Assembly (NCBI RefSeq): GCF_003855495.1
Contig: NZ_CP034087.1
Span: 283,970 to 347,969 of the forward strand
Reading direction: 5' to 3'
DNA: 64,000 bases
DNA from: Methylocystis rosea
GTDB lineage: Bacteria > Pseudomonadota > Alphaproteobacteria > Rhizobiales > Beijerinckiaceae
Each line of letters begins with the position of its first letter. The stretch's first letter is position 1. This document shows positions 28,313 through 36,300 of the stretch, one piece after another. A program made the translations under genes and the position numbers. The notes under the pieces were generated by a model. It was not told where the DNA came from. It saw only the letters and a list, made by a program, of their open reading frames with translations, and did not search any database.

Positions 28313-28693
28313 TCACGGGGCGTGCTCCAGAGAATCGAATTCCTCTTTTGCGGGGCGGCCCGGCGTCGCCGATGTGCGCTCAATTATTTTTCTTAGGGAA
28401 AGTAGGGCTCCTGTTTGAGCGTCGAAAATGAGCTCCCTCTTTCGCCCCCCGCTCTGCGGGAGAACCTCGACCTCATAGACCCATACGCCCCGCTTGCGCT
28501 CCAGTTCGATTTCCATGACATGGCCTGGAACGGCGGCGCGCGCCTCGGCCAGAATTGATTCCATGGGCTGCAGCGCTTCGCCCTGTGACGGCGACAGAAA
28601 ATCGAGGAGATTTTGCGCCTGCGCCGCGCCCGCTTCTAGGCTGGCGACCACAGTAACCATTTTGATCATCGGCATGAATCGCGGCTTGAGCAT
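28313..28693 (-). CDS. PepSY-domain exported protein
   Basis: The 126-residue protein has an N-terminal signal peptide (KMVTVVASLEAGAAQAQ). A single PepSY domain follows: MESILAEARAAVPGHVMEIE, ERKRGVWVYEVEVL, ELIFDAQTGALLSLRKI. PepSY modules act as periplasmic inhibitors or ligands in metal and redox sensing systems. It lies between the SmbP-like and His-rich genes on the same strand, which supports a role in the metal locus. Confidence 0.8.
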   Translation of the reverse strand: MLKPRFMPMIKMVTVVASLEAGAAQAQNLLDFLSPSQGEALQPMESILAEARAAVPGHVMEIELERKRGVWVYEVEVLPQSGGRKRELIFDAQTGALLSLRKIIERTSATPGRPAKEEFDSLEHAP

Positions 28694-28835
28694 CTTGGCA
28701 CTCGCTTTTTCGAGTGGCCGACGGTTTCATCGAGGATGAGACCGCCGTCACCATCGCCATATTTATGCGCAACGGCTGCGCCCTAAGTTCAGGCCGCCGC
28801 GCGAATGTCCACTCATAGCGGCAACCACTTTCCGA

Positions 28836-29165
28836 TCACCCATGGTGATGCGGCGAATGCCGGGGAAGCGGATTGTGACGATGGTGATGCGGGTGGTAAG
28901 GGTTCAGATGCTTGCGGTCATGATGAGGGCAAGGCGAACGCCAATGACGAATGCCCCTCGTGAAATTTTGAGGCGAGGTCGTGACGAAGCACCCTCGTCC
29001 ATGGTGGCCATGTCCGTGATGGCCATGATGATGGGGGGCTAATTCGTGAAGAAATGCGACGGTCTTCTTTTCCATCGCCAGTGCGCTGGCGCCTCCCAGG
29101 ACAGGAAAACCGATAACCGCCACAGCGGCGGCGACAAGCAAGCTCTTCTGGACAAACTCCAGCAT
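28836..29165 (-). CDS. exported His-rich protein
   Basis: The 109-residue protein has a signal peptide (SLLVAAAVAVIGFPVLGGAS) and an extremely His-rich mature region (HHHGHHGHGHHGRGC, then HPHHHRHNPLPRHSPHHHG at the end). GGGAG sits 7 bases before the ATG at 29165, which fixes this start against longer frames. Such tails chelate Ni, Zn or Cu. It lies downstream of the P-type ATPase fusion on the same strand, so its product may buffer the transported metal in the periplasm (inference). Confidence 0.65.
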   Translation of the reverse strand: MLEFVQKSLLVAAAVAVIGFPVLGGASALAMEKKTVAFLHELAPHHHGHHGHGHHGRGCFVTTSPQNFTRGIRHWRSPCPHHDRKHLNPYHPHHHRHNPLPRHSPHHHG

Positions 29166-29257
29166 CCGCAACTCCCTTTCCATTTGAGTTCTTCGATGAA
29201 GTTGATATGGCAGTCGCACCAGCCGCTTCAATGACCTCGACAGGAGCGCCGGCTGCG

Positions 29258-29515
29258 TCACGGTGTCTCCCTCAGCTGGTCGTTCATCCTTCCGAGCCAC
29301 GTTTCATATGTCCGTCGGAAATCATGCAGCGATGCGGGCGTTGCGAAGGCCGTAAGGAGATCGGAGCTGGATTGGATCTCATGGCGAATGCGGATGAGTG
29401 GCGGATTCGCGATGACGGCCGCCCCGTGGAGCCATTGCCCAATGATGAGGCCGACGCACTGGCAATGAACGGCGACTTCGGCGTTGCGGGTTCGATGCCG
29501 CATCCGCGCGCTCAC
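29258..29515 (-). CDS. small ORF coupled to the ATPase-adaptor fusion gene
   Basis: An 85-codon frame starts with a GTG that overlaps the stop of the fusion gene (GTGA, 29512-29515), a classical translational-coupling arrangement. The C-terminal half reads SSDLLTAFATPASLHDFRRT YETWLGRMNDQL, helical and amphipathic. No family is assigned. There is no signal peptide. The evidence is the overlap and the sensible composition only. Confidence 0.4.
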   Translation of the reverse strand: MSARMRHRTRNAEVAVHCQCVGLIIGQWLHGAAVIANPPLIRIRHEIQSSSDLLTAFATPASLHDFRRTYETWLGRMNDQLRETP

Positions 29516-32500
29516 TTCCCTGAAGCGTCGCGCCGATCGGCCTCGATGCGTATGGTCGCCGTCATTCCGGGTTCGAGCAGCAAATCGGGATTGGGCGCGT
29601 CGATTACTATATTGAAGGCTGCGTCGTTTTCCGGCCGCTCCGACGCTTGCCGGATGCTGCTCACCACCCCGGAGAAACCGTGGCCGGGAAGGGTTGCGAC
29701 CTTGAATGCGGCCTTGTCCCCGACTTTGATTGCGCCGGCATTTTTCCCGCTGACGCTGACCGTCACTCGCAAATTTTCCAGATCGGTCGCGACGCCGAAA
29801 AGCGGCGCTTCGACGCTCTTTGCAACCGACTGTCCCACCTCAATGTTTCGGTCGACCACAATTCCCGCGGATGGCGCAAGCACATCGGTGTAGGCGAGCG
29901 CCGCCTCGGCGGCGGCGAGCGCAGCCTGGCGCTTGGCGAGAGCGGCCTCCGCCTCGCTCACGCGAGCCTGCGCTCGCGTAACCGTTCTGCGCGCGGCGTC
30001 AAGCGCCTTGCGTGAAATGGCTCGACGTTGCGAAAGCGCGGTTTTCCGTTCGAGGTCCGCTTGCGCGGATGCGAAGCCGGCCCTGCTCTGAACGAGTTCC
30101 GCGTCCGCCGCCGCCAGCGCGGTTTTCTCCCGGTCGATTGCGGTCTCGAAAGGACGCGGATCGAGCTTCGCGCAGAGCTGACCCTTCGCCACTTTCGTCC
30201 CGCGATCACAGTGGACCGCCTGGACGACGCCCGCGGCTTGCGCGAGGACCGGCGTGACAGCGGCTGGGCTGACGACCCCTTGTGCCGTCACGACGGCGCC
30301 GCCGCCAAAAACGGAGAAAAGCAGCCAGCCGCCGGCGATAGCAAAGAGCGCAAGCGCGCCAAGAGCCCCCTGCGGGGCCCAGCTGCCTTTGGAGACCCGT
30401 TGCGCCGGGCGCCGGTCTGCCCGGCTCCTATATCGACGCACGGCTTTTTCCAATTCGGCGACCGCGAAGAGCGTGACGCCGGCCGCGATGATGTTCGTCC
30501 AGGAGTCTAGACCCAGGGCGGTTGTTCCAAAAAGCGCCTGCATCCAAGGCGCATAAGTAAACAGAGCTTGAAAAACAACGATCAGACTGACAGCGACCAG
30601 CACGGAACGGCTTCCAAAGATTCCGTCCAACGACAGGGACGACGCGGTCAGGCGCCGCACGCTGAAGATGTAGCCGATGCCGCAGGCGACGAGAGTGTTG
30701 ACCGCCACGGTTCGCGCGGTCTCGACGCTGGCGCCCCGAGCCGTCGCCCACTCATAGAGGCCGAAGGTCGCAACGAGCGCCACGAAGGACACGAACGCGA
30801 TCCGCCACATGAAATAGCGGGACACGATCGGCTCCTTGGGCGGGCGCGGCGGACGATCCATGATGTCCGGGTCGGCGGCCAGGAAGGCCAGCGCGAGGCC
30901 GAGGGTCACGCCATCGACGAGATTGACCCAAAGTATCTGGATCGGCGTGATCGGCAGCGCCTCCCCCATGACAACCGCCGCGACGATCGTCATCGCCTGA
31001 CTGCCGCTGATGGGCAGCATATACATAATGGTCTTTTTCAGATTGTCGTACACCGCGCGGCCCTCGCGCACCGCTTGCACGATGGAGGCGAAATTGTCGT
31101 CGGCCAGCACCATCTCGGCCGCTTCCTTGGCGGCCTCCGTTCCCTTCACGCCCATGGCGATGCCGATGTCGGCGCGTTTCAACGCCGGCGCGTCATTGAC
31201 GCCGTCTCCCGTCATGGCGACGATATGCCCCTGACTTTGCAAGGACTTGACAAGCCGTAGCTTGTGCTCGGGACTGGTGCGGGCGAACACGGTTGCGTCG
31301 CGAACCGTGGCGTCCAGTTCTTCCTGGGACAGTTTGTCGAGATCCCGGCCGGTCAGCGCCCTCTCGGGGTTCGGAAGCCCCAGTTCGCGCGCGATCGCCG
31401 CCGCCGTCGCAACATGATCGCCGGTGATCATCTTCACGCCGATGCCGGCGTCGACACATTCCCGGATGGCGGCGACGGCTTCCGCGCGGGGCGGATCGAT
31501 GAGGCCGAACAGGCCGAGAAAGGTGAGATCGCGCTCCACGTCTCCAAACGCCAGCTCGCAATGGCCGGCGGGCGCCTGCTTCGCGGCCACGCCCAGCACG
31601 CGCTGGCCTTTCGCGGCTATGTCTCCGATGTGGCGCAGCCAGAAATCGGCGTCGAGCGGACGTTGCGCGCCGCCCGGCTCGCGCTGCCAGAAACACATTT
31701 CGAGAAGCCGCTCGGGAGCGCCTTTTACGAATATGAAACCGTTCCCGGAATGGTCGTGATGCAGCGTCGCCATGAAGCGGTGCTGAGCCTCGAAGGGTAT
31801 TTCGTCGGTTCGCGGCCGTTCTTTCAGCTCCCGGGGAACATCGAGGCCCGCCTTGAGCGCCCCCGCCAGCAAGGCCCCTTCGGTTGGATCGCCATCGACG
31901 CCCCACACGCCGTCCCTCTCGTTTAGAACCGCATCGTTGCACATGGCCGCGGCGCGCAGCGCTTCGACGAGGTTCGCTCTTTCTTCGACCGAAACGGTCT
32001 TTCCGTTCTCGGTGAAGTCGCCGTGAGGATCGTAACCGACGCCGGACGTCTCGAAGACCGAGTCCGCGGTGACGACGGTGCGCACGGTAAGCTCATTGCG
32101 CGTCAGCGTGCCCGTCTTGTCCGAACAAATCGTCGTCACCGCCCCCAGCGTCTCGACGGCGGGCAGACGCCGGATAATGGCGTTGCGTTGCGCCATCCGC
32201 TGGACGCCGATGGCGAGCGTGACCGTGATGACGGTTGGTAATCCTTCGGGAATCGCGGCGACGGCCACCCCGACCGCCGCCATGTACATGTCGGAGACCG
32301 GAAAGTTCCAAATCCACGCGCCAATAGCGAACACCGCGGAGGAGACGGCAAGAATAATGACCGAGAGCCACCGCCCGAATTTGCCCATCTGTTGAAGCAG
32401 CGGCGTCGTCAACTCCTCGACTTCGGACAGCATGGCGCTGATCCGGCCGATCTCCGTCTTCATGCCGGTCGCGACGACGACGCCCGTGCCCTGGCCGTAG

Positions 32501-33117
32501 GTCACGACGGTGCCGGAATAGGCCATCGAGGCGCGGTCGCCGAGCAACGCTTCAGGTGAGACCGGCGTCTCCTGCTTATCGACCGGCGCCGATTCGCCGG
32601 TCAGGGCGGCTTCCTGTATTTGCAACGTCTTTACGCGAATGAGGCGCAAATCGGCGGGAACCTTGTCACCCGATTGGAGAAACACAATATCGCCGGGAAC
32701 AAGCGTTTCGGCTTCGACGACGAACCGGCGCTCGCCGCGTATAACAGTTGCGTGAAGGGATAGCATATTCCTAACGGCGTCCAACGCTTGTTCGGCCTTA
32801 CCCTCCTGAATGAATCCAATGATTGCGTTGATGACCACCGCGGCGAGGATCACGCCCGCATCCACCCAATCCTTCAGGAATGCCGTGCCGGCGCTCGCCG
32901 CGAGCAGCACATAGATGAGAACGTTGTGGAACTGCAGCACGAATCGGACGAGCGCGCTGCGCCGCTTCGCCATCGGCAGGCGATTGGGGCCAAATTGAGC
33001 GAGACGCCGCGCGGCTTCATCGTCGCTCAATCCAGCACCGGACGACCCGAAATGTTGAAGAGCGGCGTTCGCGGTCAGAGCTGACCAATTTTCAGAAGGA
33101 TCGATCGGCTTGTGCAT
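29512..33117 (-). CDS. fusion of a P-type cation ATPase with a periplasmic adaptor (membrane fusion) domain
   Basis: This is a single uninterrupted 1201-residue frame. Residues 1-~895 are a type II-like P-ATPase: TGES (173-176), IPEGLP (289-294), phosphorylation site CSDKTGTLT (D333), KGAPE (465-469), TGDGVNDAP (636-644), WVNLVDGVTLG in M6 (730-740), and ~10 membrane helices. After a basic linker (890-912) comes another membrane helix (~917-945). An HlyD/RND-adaptor module follows: lipoyl half VLAQAAGVVQAVHCDRGTKV, coiled-coil hairpin (~990-1075) and ADVLAPSAGIVVDR-like second half, then a beta-barrel to 1195. The ion is unknown; neighbours suggest a transition metal or Ca2+. The catalytic residues are intact. 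Confidence 0.88.
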   Translation of the reverse strand: MHKPIDPSENWSALTANAALQHFGSSGAGLSDDEAARRLAQFGPNRLPMAKRRSALVRFVLQFHNVLIYVLLAASAGTAFLKDWVDAGVILAAVVINAIIGFIQEGKAEQALDAVRNMLSLHATVIRGERRFVVEAETLVPGDIVFLQSGDKVPADLRLIRVKTLQIQEAALTGESAPVDKQETPVSPEALLGDRASMAYSGTVVTYGQGTGVVVATGMKTEIGRISAMLSEVEELTTPLLQQMGKFGRWLSVIILAVSSAVFAIGAWIWNFPVSDMYMAAVGVAVAAIPEGLPTVITVTLAIGVQRMAQRNAIIRRLPAVETLGAVTTICSDKTGTLTRNELTVRTVVTADSVFETSGVGYDPHGDFTENGKTVSVEERANLVEALRAAAMCNDAVLNERDGVWGVDGDPTEGALLAGALKAGLDVPRELKERPRTDEIPFEAQHRFMATLHHDHSGNGFIFVKGAPERLLEMCFWQREPGGAQRPLDADFWLRHIGDIAAKGQRVLGVAAKQAPAGHCELAFGDVERDLTFLGLFGLIDPPRAEAVAAIRECVDAGIGVKMITGDHVATAAAIARELGLPNPERALTGRDLDKLSQEELDATVRDATVFARTSPEHKLRLVKSLQSQGHIVAMTGDGVNDAPALKRADIGIAMGVKGTEAAKEAAEMVLADDNFASIVQAVREGRAVYDNLKKTIMYMLPISGSQAMTIVAAVVMGEALPITPIQILWVNLVDGVTLGLALAFLAADPDIMDRPPRPPKEPIVSRYFMWRIAFVSFVALVATFGLYEWATARGASVETARTVAVNTLVACGIGYIFSVRRLTASSLSLDGIFGSRSVLVAVSLIVVFQALFTYAPWMQALFGTTALGLDSWTNIIAAGVTLFAVAELEKAVRRYRSRADRRPAQRVSKGSWAPQGALGALALFAIAGGWLLFSVFGGGAVVTAQGVVSPAAVTPVLAQAAGVVQAVHCDRGTKVAKGQLCAKLDPRPFETAIDREKTALAAADAELVQSRAGFASAQADLERKTALSQRRAISRKALDAARRTVTRAQARVSEAEAALAKRQAALAAAEAALAYTDVLAPSAGIVVDRNIEVGQSVAKSVEAPLFGVATDLENLRVTVSVSGKNAGAIKVGDKAAFKVATLPGHGFSGVVSSIRQASERPENDAAFNIVIDAPNPDLLLEPGMTATIRIEADRRDASGK

Positions 33118-33375
33118 CTGTTGAACACCTTAATTCGCAGAAGCGAAGTGGGGAGGAGCGACGGCAGTCTCTTTCGTGCGTTACGGGGGGTGAACAAGAT
33201 AAACTTAACTCTAGAGCGCCTGGGAGGCGGAGTGTCCAGCCCTCGCCGGGGTTTCTCGATGAGCGGTCTTGAGTGCGTCCTCCCGGCAATTTCAAGAACG
33301 AGGCGATCGGGGCGCCTCTCTTCGAACAAGCCTACTCGGGGAAAGGCGCCCCCGTCGCCGGCCCATTTTATTTTG

Positions 33376-33783
33376 TCACGCCGCTTGTTCGGCCTTGCGT
33401 CTTTGAGCATAAGTCGACGCCCACAACATGACGCCGACGAGAACGAGCCCGCCGAAGGCGACCAGCATAAACAGGGCCGACTGCTGAACGAAGGCCATGG
33501 CGGGAACGCACAGCGCAAGCGCCACGCCCACAAGGCTAATTTGCCAGGCCTTCGCATGAACGCCCGCTAGAAAGGTGGCGAGCGCGAGAATGGTCATCAA
33601 ATTGAGTCCCGTGGCGTTATTGTTCACCACGTCGCGCACCAAGTCGAGATGTACGAACCACATGGCGAGAAGAACCGCAAACCAGTGCAGAATCTGTGTC
33701 CAGACGAGCTCGACGCGCTTTTCTCGGCTGTCGGCGTGGCGCCAACCGACGTAAATACAGATGCCGCAATAGAAGGGTGTTAA
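33376..33783 (-). pseudogene. 3' piece of the interrupted membrane-protein gene
   Basis: This encodes the C-terminal ~135 residues with four membrane helices (e.g. LMTILALATFLAGVHAKAW), beginning at TPFYCGICIYVGWRHA just inside the IS1380 boundary. The frame ends with RRKAEQAA. A shorter start inside it (33663) exists but has no ribosome-binding site. Confidence 0.75.
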
Positions 33784-35419
33784 CCCATCTTATTCAGCGA
33801 GGCGGTAATTTTGGGCTGGCGGATGTGGCGTAAGGCGTTGATTTAGCGTATGGATTAGTTGCTTACGCTGATCCCTCACGCCATCGCATCACAGCCACAC
33901 CCGCCATGATTGAAGATAGCCTTCTGCCGTTTTCGTTTCCAGCCGTTGGCCGCAAGAAGATCACCGCCGCATTCGACGGCGGACGCATTACCTCGGACGC
34001 CGGCGTGATGTTGCTGGGGCAAGCCGAGCGCCGGCTGGGACTGGCGGACAAACTCGCCGCCGTCATCGCCGATCCGCGCAATCCATTGCTGATCACCCAT
34101 TCGCTGGACAGCATCTTTCGCGCGCGCATTCTCGCCATTGCCTGCGGCTATGAGGACGCGGACGACCTCGATCATCTGCGCAAGGATCCAGCGTTCAAGC
34201 TTGCCTGCGGGCGGTTGCCCGATACGGGACACGATCTGTGCTCACAGCCGACCATGTCGCGTTGGGAGAACGCGCCGACCTTGCGCGAAATCGTGAAGCT
34301 GAGCGGCGTCCTCATCGATCTTTATTGCGCCAGTTACGCCGCGCCGCCACAAGCTGTCACGCTCGATATCGACGATACTTGCGATGTCGCGCATGGTCAT
34401 CAACAGCTGTCGCTGTTCAACGCGCATCATGATGAGCGTTGCTTTCTTCCGATCCATGTTTACGACACCGCGACCGGACGCCCCGTGGCGATCATTCTGC
34501 GGCCAGGCAAGACACCGTCCGGCGAGGAAGTGCGCGGCCATTTGCGCCGAATCGTCCGCCGCATCCGCGCACATTGGCCGACGACCAAGATCACCATCCG
34601 GGGCGACGGCCATTATGGCCGCCGCGAGGTGATTGATTGGTGCGAGGACAACGGCGTCGAATACGTCTTCGGGCTGTCGGGCAACAGGATTCTCGCCGTC
34701 GCCGTCGATGTCGAGGCCGACGATATCCGCACGCGTCGTGCGTTGAAACAGATGCTCGTCCTGCGCGGCTATGCGCAAACCAGCTACGGCGCCAAATCCT
34801 GGCGACGCGAGCGTCGCGTCTGCGCCCGCATCGAAGCGACGGAACTGGGGCTGGATATCCGCTACGTCGTCACCAACATCACGACGGGCTCAGCCGAACA
34901 TATCTACGACACGCTCTATTGCGCGCGCGGCCAGATGGAAAATCTAATCAAATTGCACAAGAGCCAGCTGGCGTCGGATCGCACATCCTGTCGGTCGCCG
35001 CTCGCCAATCAGATACGCCTCATTCTGCACACCGCCGCCTATTGGCTGATGCTCGAATTGCGTGACGCCATCCCCAAAAACCATCCCCTCGCCGTCGCTG
35101 AATTTGTAACCTTGCGCGAAAAACTTCTGAAGATAGGCGCGCGCATCGTCGAGACCGCAAGCCGCATCAAACTTGCGCTCGCCACCGCCTGTCCTCAGGC
35201 AGGGTTATTCCGACATCTGGCCGACGCCTTGCAGCCAGCGGGACCGTGAACGACGGGGCAGAGACAGTGTCCGCACGCCCCAGATCACCCATCCATCCAA
35301 CTCCAGCGCGTTCGAGATGTGCAGATCGACCCAGCGGAAATAACGCAACGCGGAATTGCGTCCGCAATCATGTCGCGAAGAAAATCAGAAATGCGTGTCG
35401 GCAGGGCGAATAAGACGGG
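33784..35419. mobile_element. IS1380-family insertion sequence (1636 bp)
   Basis: The ends are inverted: CCCATCTTATTC (33784-33795) and GAATAAGACGGG (35408-35419), 11 of 12 matching. A 4-bp target duplication TTAA flanks both sides (33780-33783, 35420-35423). It carries one transposase gene. The insertion splits the membrane-protein gene, whose reading frame is exactly restored on removal. Confidence 0.92.
33906..35249 (+). CDS. IS1380-family transposase
   Basis: The 447-residue DDE transposase is intact. It has FDGGRITSDAGVMLLGQAER at the N-terminus, the first catalytic Asp region TLDIDDTCDVAHGHQQLSLF, IRGDGHYGRREVIDWCEDNG with the second Asp, and QMENLIKLHKSQLASDRTSC with the Glu. The length is usual for the family. 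The ATG at 33906 follows the left IS end by 122 bases. Confidence 0.93.
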   Translation: MIEDSLLPFSFPAVGRKKITAAFDGGRITSDAGVMLLGQAERRLGLADKLAAVIADPRNPLLITHSLDSIFRARILAIACGYEDADDLDHLRKDPAFKLACGRLPDTGHDLCSQPTMSRWENAPTLREIVKLSGVLIDLYCASYAAPPQAVTLDIDDTCDVAHGHQQLSLFNAHHDERCFLPIHVYDTATGRPVAIILRPGKTPSGEEVRGHLRRIVRRIRAHWPTTKITIRGDGHYGRREVIDWCEDNGVEYVFGLSGNRILAVAVDVEADDIRTRRALKQMLVLRGYAQTSYGAKSWRRERRVCARIEATELGLDIRYVVTNITTGSAEHIYDTLYCARGQMENLIKLHKSQLASDRTSCRSPLANQIRLILHTAAYWLMLELRDAIPKNHPLAVAEFVTLREKLLKIGARIVETASRIKLALATACPQAGLFRHLADALQPAGP

Positions 35420-35423
35420 TTAA

Positions 35424-35508
35424 AATCTCCCAATACAGCGGCGCCGGCTGTCCCGTGAAAGTGATAAAGCCGATGCCGAACACCGCCATGGACAACATCA
35501 CGATGTAA
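35424..35508 (-). pseudogene. middle piece of the interrupted membrane-protein gene
   Basis: It encodes YIVMLSMAVFGIGFITFTGQ PAPLYWEIL, one membrane helix, between the IS5 (right) and IS1380 (left) insertions. It joins in frame to both outer pieces once the insertions are removed. Confidence 0.75.
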
Positions 35509-35586
35509 GAGGCTGACTGAAAATGTAGTTGAGTGATTTCAGGAGGTTGTGATTCCTTCGGATTTGCGAGATTCGAGGGAAGCACG

Positions 35587-36278
35587 ATGGCCTGGACTGA
35601 AATCACTCGGCGCAAGTATCGCCGCGACGGATTGCGTTACGCAAGTCATTTGACGGATGCGGAATGGGCGTTGATCGAGCCATTGCTTCCGCCGGCGTCT
35701 CCGCTGGGCCGGCCTCGCGAAACGAACCTGCGATCGGTCATGAATGCGCTCCTGTATATGGCTTCGACGGGCTGCCAGTGGCGGCAATTGCCGAAGGAGT
35801 TTCCGCCCTATTCGACCGTGCAGAGTTATTTCTACGCATGGTCGCGCGGCGGCGTGTTCGCGACCATCAATCACGCTTTGGTCATGGCGGCGCGCGAACA
35901 GGCGGGCCGCGAGGCGAGCCCGACGGCCGGCGTCATCGACTCTCAGAGCGTGAAGACCACGGAAAGCGGCGGACCGCGCGGCTTCGACGCCGGCAAGAAG
36001 ATCAAGGGCCGCAAGCGTCACATCGTCACCGACACGCAAGGAAACCTCGTTGGCCTCGTCGTGCATGAAGCCGACGTTCAGGATCGCGACGGAGCACCGC
36101 GCGTGCTCGCTTCGATCCGTTCGCTTTATCCTTGGTTGCGTCATGTCTTCGCCGACGGCGGCTATGCGGGCGACAAGCTGCGCGCCGCGCTGAAAGGCAA
36201 AGGCTCGTGGACGTTGGAGATCATCAAACGTTCGGACACCGCCAATGGCTTCGAGCTTCTCCCACGACGTTGGGTTGT
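35587..36278 (+). pseudogene. IS5-family transposase, 5' part (split by the serine-recombinase element)
   Basis: This encodes MAWTEITRRKYRRDGLRYAS through LPRRWVV. The DDE landmarks GVIDSQSVKT and VFADGGYAGDKL are present. The C-terminal part with the catalytic Glu motif (VERTFAWLGRCRRL) is found 2 kb away at 38337-38469. Joining at the GT dinucleotides restores an 825-base frame (274 residues). Confidence 0.9.
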
Positions 36279-36300
36279 GAACCGCCATACAATATTGCCA
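36277..36300. other. left junction (attL-type) of the serine-recombinase element
   Basis: The left host arm GGGTT is followed by GT (36277-36278) and the element's own arm GAACCGCCATACAATATTGC. The right junction ends GCGGTTC-GT. Both junctions share GT, the expected 2-bp crossover of serine recombinases. Confidence 0.75.

Noticed and set aside
28699-28716. CACTCG-CTTTTT-CGAGTG hairpin near the PepSY start as an operator
   Set aside because: Only a 6-bp stem; too weak to call without comparative evidence.
33780-35423. piggyBac-type element suggested by TTAA target duplication
   Set aside because: The transposase is clearly IS1380-type and the ends fit that family; TTAA alone is not enough.
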